A DNA stretch of 64,000 bases from the NCBI RefSeq assembly GCF_014279895.1, contig NZ_CP047954.1, positions 1,798,001 to 1,862,000 on the forward strand, written 5' to 3'. Both the position numbers and the translations under genes were made by a program. Of the stretch, positions 58,929-64,000 are shown piece by piece (position 1 is the stretch's first letter; each line of letters starts with the position of its first letter). The notes beneath the pieces were generated by a model. The model was given only the letters and a program-made list of their open reading frames with translations. It was not told the origin of the DNA and made no database searches. Origin of the DNA: Synechococcus sp. M16.1 (GTDB lineage Bacteria; Cyanobacteriota; Cyanobacteriia; PCC-6307; Cyanobiaceae).

Positions 58929-60059
58929 GTGTCGTCCACCGCGGAACGTGAAGGAACGACAAGCCACAGCGGCCTGTCCGTCGTGCTGCCCACATTCAAT
59001 GAAGGTGGTTCCATCCGCCAGGTGATCGAAGCCCTGCTTCACTAGGAGATGGATCATCCGCTCGAAATCCTGATCGTCGATGACGATTCCCGCGATGGCA
59101 CCCCAGATCTGGTTCGCGCCCTGGCCCGCCAGGACCCAAGAATCCGGATCATCCAACGCGTTGGACGCTCCGGACTGGCCAGCGCCATCAAGGAAGGCCT
59201 GATCGCAGCCCTCTATCCCATCGCCGTGGTGATGGACAGCGATGGACAGCACGAACCGACCTCCGTGGGCGAGGCCTTGCAGCTCCTGGATCGAGAGGGA
59301 CTGGACCTTGTGGCGGGCAGTCGTTTCCTCGACCACTCAGAAATCCGGGGACTCAGTGATCGACGCACCGATGGCTCCACCCTCGCCAACCGTCTGGCCC
59401 GTTGGAGCCTGCCCAAGTCCTACCGGCACCTGAGCGATTGCATGAGCGGCTTCATGGTGCTTCGCCTCGAGCGCTGCCTGCCGCTGGTGCGTCAAGTGGA
59501 CGTCAACGGCTTCAAATTCTTCTACGAACTCCTGGCCATCAGTCGCGGCCAGCTGAAGGTGGGAGAAATTCCGCTGCGTTTTCAGCCAAGGCTGCATGGC
59601 AGCTCCAAGCTCGATCTCGCCGTCCTCTGGGACTTCGTCGTGTCCCTGATTCACACCGCAACCCTGCGGCTGCTGCCGCGGCGGGCCATCAGCTTCGGGC
59701 TTGTGGGCGCCTCAGGCGTGGTGGTGCAGCTGCTATCCACAGCACTGCTGATGGGCCTGTTCAACCTGGCGTTTCAGCAGGCGCTTCCTGTGGCGGTGAT
59801 TACCGCCGCAAGCTCGAACTATCTGGTGAACAATGCCCTCACCTTTCGTGACCGACGCCAGAGCGGACGGCAATTGCTCCGGGGCCTGCTCAAATTCCTC
59901 CTAGTGGCATCCCTGCCGGCGCTGGCCAACGTCGGCCTTGCGACCAGTTTTTACACCCTGATTCAGGCCCATGCGCTCTGGGCCCAACTGGCGGGCATTG
60001 TTGTCGTCTACGTCTGGAACTATGCGGCCTCATCCCGATTTGTCTGGAACAGCCCCTAA
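58929..60059 (+). pseudogene. Dolichol-phosphate-mannose-synthase-like GT2 fused to GtrA, with in-frame stop
   Basis: From a GTG at 58929 the frame reads GLSVVLPTFNEGGSIRQVIE, the start of a family 2 glycosyltransferase. It then meets TAG at 59043-59045 and continues in the same frame as EMDHPLEILIVDDDSRDGTP with the DSDGQ (DXD) motif. After about residue 250 of the full frame comes a GtrA flippase domain (SFGLVGASGVVVQLLS, SNYLVNNALTFRDRR). The TAG is one change from CAG. An ATG at 59049 could restart translation but would omit the first Rossmann strand. The gene makes or flips polyprenyl-phosphate sugars, the donor for its GT39 neighbours. Confidence 0.8.
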
Positions 60060-61557
60060 GCCGACCTGGCTGCCCATCGGCCTGGGAAGCCTGCTGCGGC
60101 TTGTGCAGATCTGGATGCCCGTGGTCGGGGTTCACAGCTGGCGGCAAGCCGACACCGCAGCCATGGCGAGGCATTTCAGCCAGGCAGGCACACCGATCTG
60201 GCTGCCTCAGATCGATTGGGGAGGTGCAAGTGCTGGCTTCGTGGAATCGGAATTTCCCCTCTATCCCTTTCTGGTGAGCCGCCTGTACAACCTGATGGGC
60301 ATGCAGGAATGGCTGGGCCGCGGGCTCTCGGTGCTCTGCAGCGCAATGACCATCTGGCTGGTGATGCGCCTGGGCCGGCGTTGGTTCAACCCCGAAGCCG
60401 GTTGGTGGGCGGGCCTGGCCTTTGCCATCTCACCCCTGGGGGTGTACTACGGCCGCGCCTTTCAGGCCGAAGCCCTCTTGCTGCTCTGTGCCGCAGGAGC
60501 CCTCGAGAGCCTGAGCCTGTGGCGTGAGCGACGGTTGCTCTGGGCCCTGGCCCTGAGCTGGCTGTGCTTCACAACGGCGGGCCTGATCAAGGTGATTCCA
60601 CTGCTGTGGCTAGGGCTGCCCCTGCTGATGGTGCAGCTCACCCCATCGCCCCAAGCAGAAGTTGAATCTCCTCAACAGATCCTGCAACGGATCAGGCATT
60701 TGGCGCTGAATCCATGGTTCTGGGTCTACACAGCAACCGCCCTGGCCATCACGTCCGGCTGGTATTGGCACGCTTATCAATTGGGAGAAGCCAGCGGTCT
60801 GACCTTCGGCTTCTGGGGAGGGGACAGTGATCGCAGCAACATCGCGTTGGTGCTGAATCTTTCGAGCTGGATGAACCTTGCCATCCGAACCGGTGTACGC
60901 GCCTTGGCTTTGGTGGGGATTCCCTTCTTCGTGATCGGCAGCATCCGCAGCTGGCGGATTGGGGGAGGGCGCATTGCCCTGGGGGGCGTGATCGGGTTGC
61001 TGCTCTGCACCATGGCCACGATGAGATCAAGCACCGTGCATGAGTACTACCAATTCCCTTTGTTGCTGTTCAGCTCCCCATTGGTGGGACTGGGATGGCA
61101 AACCTGGCAATCCAAACAGCGAGGCTGGCTGGTTCAGGCGTTGCTCAGCATCACAGTGATGATCAGTGTGATGGTGCTGTCGTTCGATTACTGGGCTGTA
61201 GAGGTACGTCAACGCAACATCTGGATGCCACTTGCAGACACCATCCGCAGCGAACTCCCAGCTGAAGCCCGAATCGTGAGCGTCACAGGGCCCGACCCAA
61301 CATTACTCAATCTGGCCCGGAGACAAGGCTGGTTGATCTCAAACAAGAAGCTCACCTCGGAACGCATCGCGAAGTTGAAGCACGCTGGAGCCAGTCACAT
61401 CACAGGCAGCTTCCACTGGGAAGAGAGCTACCGACCACTGCCGAAAGAGCGGCGAACAATGCTTGAAAAGCTGACAGCTTCGAGCTCAGGTGCCTGGATA
61501 GATCCACGACAGCAGACTTTCTTGATTCCAATTGAAGGGTTGCCTAAAAATTTTTAA
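60022..61557 (+). CDS. ArnT/PMT-like (GT39) membrane glycosyltransferase
   Basis: The ATG at 60022 gives 511 residues and overlaps the GT2/GtrA gene by 38 bases. About ten membrane helices are present. The first loop has VGVHSWRQADTAAMARHFSQ, a WRQxDT pattern seen in a cyanobacterial branch of GT39 enzymes, and ESEFPLYPFLVSRLY corresponds to the substrate loop. The C-terminal 100 residues are soluble. Donor and acceptor are unknown. It is coupled to the upstream GT2/GtrA gene. Confidence 0.8.
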   Translation: MRPHPDLSGTAPKPTWLPIGLGSLLRLVQIWMPVVGVHSWRQADTAAMARHFSQAGTPIWLPQIDWGGASAGFVESEFPLYPFLVSRLYNLMGMQEWLGRGLSVLCSAMTIWLVMRLGRRWFNPEAGWWAGLAFAISPLGVYYGRAFQAEALLLLCAAGALESLSLWRERRLLWALALSWLCFTTAGLIKVIPLLWLGLPLLMVQLTPSPQAEVESPQQILQRIRHLALNPWFWVYTATALAITSGWYWHAYQLGEASGLTFGFWGGDSDRSNIALVLNLSSWMNLAIRTGVRALALVGIPFFVIGSIRSWRIGGGRIALGGVIGLLLCTMATMRSSTVHEYYQFPLLLFSSPLVGLGWQTWQSKQRGWLVQALLSITVMISVMVLSFDYWAVEVRQRNIWMPLADTIRSELPAEARIVSVTGPDPTLLNLARRQGWLISNKKLTSERIAKLKHAGASHITGSFHWEESYRPLPKERRTMLEKLTASSSGAWIDPRQQTFLIPIEGLPKNF

Positions 61558-61597
61558 TTCCGAGCCACAACGTTCAATCCTGCAAAGGAGAACAAGC

Positions 61598-63226
61598 TCA
61601 GTTCAACCACGAACAGGAGCGAGGATCGATTGCAGCTTCGGGGGATGTTCCGGCCTGCATTGAAACCCTCTTCAGGACAACAGCTCCCCGATGACAGTGC
61701 ATTAGCTGATAACTATCAGACGCAACAAGCTTTGAAAGCTTGCGGCCAATCGAGCGTTGCAGATTGCGCTCGAGTTTGAACACTGGTGCCAAGGGTGTGT
61801 AGTAACCAGGGAAGGCCACCACCCAATCAACCGACTGTGGCTCTCCACCACGATCGAGATATTGCGTGGACTTCGGGAAACGGATCAACACCTCCCGTTG
61901 CGCCAGCCAGGGCAGCACAGACGTGTCGGCAGACACACTGGCCTGGTCAGGGATCAGGGCCACAGCGTCACGCAAAGCAGCGCGGCGCTCGAGCATCGCA
62001 GCGGGAGACACATGAACCCACGGCGAAAAACTATCGGGCACGAGGGCCGAAAGGCTGCGATGGGGATTCGCCACCAAGGTGAGCGTTAAGCCAAGCGCCA
62101 AGGCACCAAACCAACAGCGACGAATCCAAGGCATGGCCCAAACCGATGCATGGCGCTGCCACCAGAGGACTGAGCCCAAATAAAGACCAGGAACCAGGGC
62201 CAGCACATAGCGAAGCGTCACAGACAGTGCCGAGCGCCCTTGCGACACCAGCGCGATGAAGAGGGGAACAGCCACCAACAAAGCTGCATCGACCGACAAC
62301 AACGGGATCAACAGCAGAGGAAGACTGAGGGCCAGCAGGAAACCAAGTGTTGCGCCAGGGGGAGAAACGATCGCCTGCAGAACCGACAGTGGATGCCGCA
62401 ACATTGCAAGCAGTACCGAGAGGGTGCCGCCCGAAACGTCATCCACCAAATGACCAAACTTTTCCTGGAGAAAGCGATCGGACAACGATGAATCAACCGC
62501 TGGCTGGATCCATCCGGTAACCAGCAAGACCCAGAAAAATGACACCGCCATCAAGCCGACACCCTTCCAACGGGCGGCCGGCTTACGAACCAAAGCCCAA
62601 AGCCCCAAGGAGAACAACACCAGCCCGCTGTCTTCCCGAACCAGCAACAACATCACTGCCGCAAAAACGAGCTGACGGTTGCGCTGCTCCAAGAGCGCCT
62701 CCACCACGAGGAATCCCAGCAGAGGAAACCAGATCAGATCGTGAAAGTTCTCAAGGGCTGGGCCAATCACAGCACCACTGAAGTAATAAGCGGCGGTGAT
62801 ACGGATCGCCAGCGACTCCGGCAGACGCTTGGCAGCAATCCTCCAAAGCACCAAGCCTGCTGCCGTCAACAGCGAAACCTGCACCAATGGGAGCGCCCAG
62901 CTACCGAGCAGAAGCACCAGAGGTGCAATCAGCAGCGTGAGGAAATTGGCATGCTGGCCGAGGTGGAGGTAACTCACCGACGGCAGTTCACCGCCGACTT
63001 TTACAGCGGCGGACAGCACCGATGACAAACTGCTTTCAAAAGGACGCCCCTGAACCGTTGACCAGAGCTCTTGCAGGAAGAGGGCCTGGTCATAGGTGGC
63101 ACTAAGGGTCTCAAGCCGCCAGACCTGAATGCTCAAACATGCCAAAAAAAAACCAGCCGCCAGGATCACCACCGGAGCTGGCATTGGACCTCGGGATGGG
63201 GCAGCAGATGCACTGGGATCGCTCAT
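61598..63226 (-). CDS. DUF2079 membrane protein
   Basis: The 542-residue protein has about ten membrane helices. The N-terminal loop TYDQALFLQELWSTVQGRPF and the block YLHLGQHANFLTLLIAPL, plus ENFHDLIWFPLLGFLVVEAL, are typical of DUF2079. DUF2079 is a GT-C-like family that resembles GT39 enzymes but has no defined substrate. It is convergent with the GT39 gene, 40 bases away. Confidence 0.82.
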   Translation of the reverse strand: MSDPSASAAPSRGPMPAPVVILAAGFFLACLSIQVWRLETLSATYDQALFLQELWSTVQGRPFESSLSSVLSAAVKVGGELPSVSYLHLGQHANFLTLLIAPLVLLLGSWALPLVQVSLLTAAGLVLWRIAAKRLPESLAIRITAAYYFSGAVIGPALENFHDLIWFPLLGFLVVEALLEQRNRQLVFAAVMLLLVREDSGLVLFSLGLWALVRKPAARWKGVGLMAVSFFWVLLVTGWIQPAVDSSLSDRFLQEKFGHLVDDVSGGTLSVLLAMLRHPLSVLQAIVSPPGATLGFLLALSLPLLLIPLLSVDAALLVAVPLFIALVSQGRSALSVTLRYVLALVPGLYLGSVLWWQRHASVWAMPWIRRCWFGALALGLTLTLVANPHRSLSALVPDSFSPWVHVSPAAMLERRAALRDAVALIPDQASVSADTSVLPWLAQREVLIRFPKSTQYLDRGGEPQSVDWVVAFPGYYTPLAPVFKLERNLQRSIGRKLSKLVASDSYQLMHCHRGAVVLKRVSMQAGTSPEAAIDPRSCSWLN

Positions 63227-63253
63227 GCAAACCTGACGTCCAATGGATGAAGG

Positions 63254-64000
63254 TTAAGGATCCTCGGCAACGCAATCAGGAGCTTGAGGCTCCACAGAAC
63301 CCAGCAAGACGCGCGTCCGTAGAAGCGAGAGGAGGAGCGAGGCGTAAAGCACCAACTCACCCCACTCCTGATCCCGATTGAGAATCACATGGGAGAAGGT
63401 GCGTGTGGCAATGCAAAACGCCAGTGCAGAAACGGCCATGAACAACGGCCAGCTGTAGACAGCGGGAGTGAGGGACCGGGACACGGCCGCCATCGATTCA
63501 GAACAGTTTGTTGTGAGCGCGCGCATCCAGCGAGGCGCGAGAACCACAACAGCCAAAACCCCAAGGGTCGCCAGGAAGGTGCCCAGATCCAGTCGATCCT
63601 GAAACCAACCGATGTTGTGCAGGGTCGTCTCGTTCTGCGCGTTGATCTCGTTCAACAAGGGTGGGGTCTGCCAACTAAAGATGACCTGCCCCCAGGCGAG
63701 CTCCTCCATCAAAATTAGGGCCAGGCATGTTGCGCCGAACTTGAACAGGCGCCCGGGTCGGCGCTCCTCAAGACGCGCATTCAAATCGTCGCCGATCAAC
63801 CAGGCCGTCCGGGTGGCGAGCAGCAATACAAGCACTTGGCTCCACTCCACCAAGCCGCCCTCACCAAACACCAGCTGTTTGTAGGCATCACGGTCCGGCG
63901 CGCCTGTCTTCAATCCCACAACCAGCACAAGCACAAGTGCCAGCAGTCCCCATACAGCGCTGGTACGGCCTTGATGGGCTAAGGGATCAGCAACCGACAG
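63254..64000 (-). CDS. Multi-pass membrane protein, 5' partial
   Basis: The frame is open to the right edge of the window, so the start is not seen. About six hydrophobic segments are present, for example AVWGLLALVLVLVVGL, EWSQVLVLLLATRTAWLIG and WMRALTTNC-flanked helices. The motif ALILMEELAWGQVIF has a Glu-Glu pair in a membrane helix, followed by NEINAQNETTLHN. I do not assign a family. It lies 27 bases upstream of the DUF2079 gene on the same strand and is probably co-transcribed. Confidence 0.6.
   Translation of the reverse strand: MSVADPLAHQGRTSAVWGLLALVLVLVVGLKTGAPDRDAYKQLVFGEGGLVEWSQVLVLLLATRTAWLIGDDLNARLEERRPGRLFKFGATCLALILMEELAWGQVIFSWQTPPLLNEINAQNETTLHNIGWFQDRLDLGTFLATLGVLAVVVLAPRWMRALTTNCSESMAAVSRSLTPAVYSWPLFMAVSALAFCIATRTFSHVILNRDQEWGELVLYASLLLSLLRTRVLLGSVEPQAPDCVAEDP

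Noticed and set aside
59402-59851. 149-codon plus-strand frame inside the GT2-GtrA gene
   Set aside because: It is an out-of-frame shadow rich in Ala/Gly/Arg. The GT2-GtrA frame has the conserved motifs.

Overview
The window is GC-rich, densely packed bacterial DNA whose gene content points to a marine picocyanobacterium of the Synechococcus type. The evidence is psbU (extrinsic photosystem II protein), ndhO and CRR7 (NDH-1 and its assembly), zeta-carotene desaturase, a 46-residue high-light-inducible protein, Ycf33, SLH-plus-OprB porins of the Som type, many cyanobacteria-only DUF families (DUF2973, DUF3120, DUF4346, DUF6816, TIGR03279, TIGR03492), and an rRNA operon in the order 16S, tRNA-Ile, tRNA-Ala, 23S, 5S. 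PsbU and the high GC favour Synechococcus over high-light Prochlorococcus. The strain cannot be named from the sequence alone.

Layout. 1-4160: an ion-transport block (SLC13-like permease, KtrB, KtrA) followed by anmK. 4157-9563: small conserved proteins, an ABC-F ATPase, an HtrA protease and a DUF2973 gene. 9565-15697: hrpB helicase, a high-light-inducible gene with its own terminator, exonuclease VII (xseA, xseB), small membrane proteins and a YihY-type protein. 15721-21770: a complete rrn operon on the minus strand, with its terminator, processing stems, boxA and a candidate promoter. 21779-26610: minus-strand genes for an inositol-monophosphatase-like enzyme, a TolC-like protein, a radical SAM/PDZ protein and UppP. 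26721-33305: DUF3120, psbU, nadB, a VKOR-thioredoxin fusion, rimO and an MFS transporter. 33298-43768: a PetL-like peptide, a gutted B12/radical SAM gene, pteridine- and flavin-type enzymes, aroK, crr7, a GST, ycf33-rbfA-nagZ, a TPR glycosyltransferase and hemD. 43744-49942: a frameshifted lipoprotein gene, an SRPBCC protein, crtQ, an A-type Fe-S carrier, a TPR protein, an LpxB-like glycosyltransferase, an epimerase and ndhO. 49921-53617: a GT39-like enzyme, a DnaJ protein and cysK in a minus-strand chain. 53731-56877: two tandem porins. 57298-64000: a run of large membrane proteins, mostly lipid-carrier-dependent glycosyltransferases.

Functional themes are photosynthesis and redox support (psbU, ndhO, crr7, HLIP, crtQ, VKOR, PetL-like), potassium homeostasis, envelope building and recycling (anmK, nagZ, uppP, porins, TolC, LpxB-like, glycosyltransferases) and translation or ribosome maturation (rrn, rimO, rbfA, ABC-F). 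Genes are tightly packed, with many ATGA-type overlaps and several convergent overlaps.

The main anomalies are three damaged genes: a B12-binding/radical SAM gene that has lost its whole catalytic core in frame, a dolichol-phosphate-mannose-synthase/GtrA fusion with an in-frame TAG at codon 39, and a lipoprotein gene with a one-base frameshift in a homopolymer. The other notable signals are a 436-bp stretch shared without visible difference by the two porin genes, long-range complementary segments that frame 16S and 23S, and a few unusual small proteins. I found no CRISPR array, IS element, phage or defence system. All identifications come from motif recognition by eye, and no database search was run.
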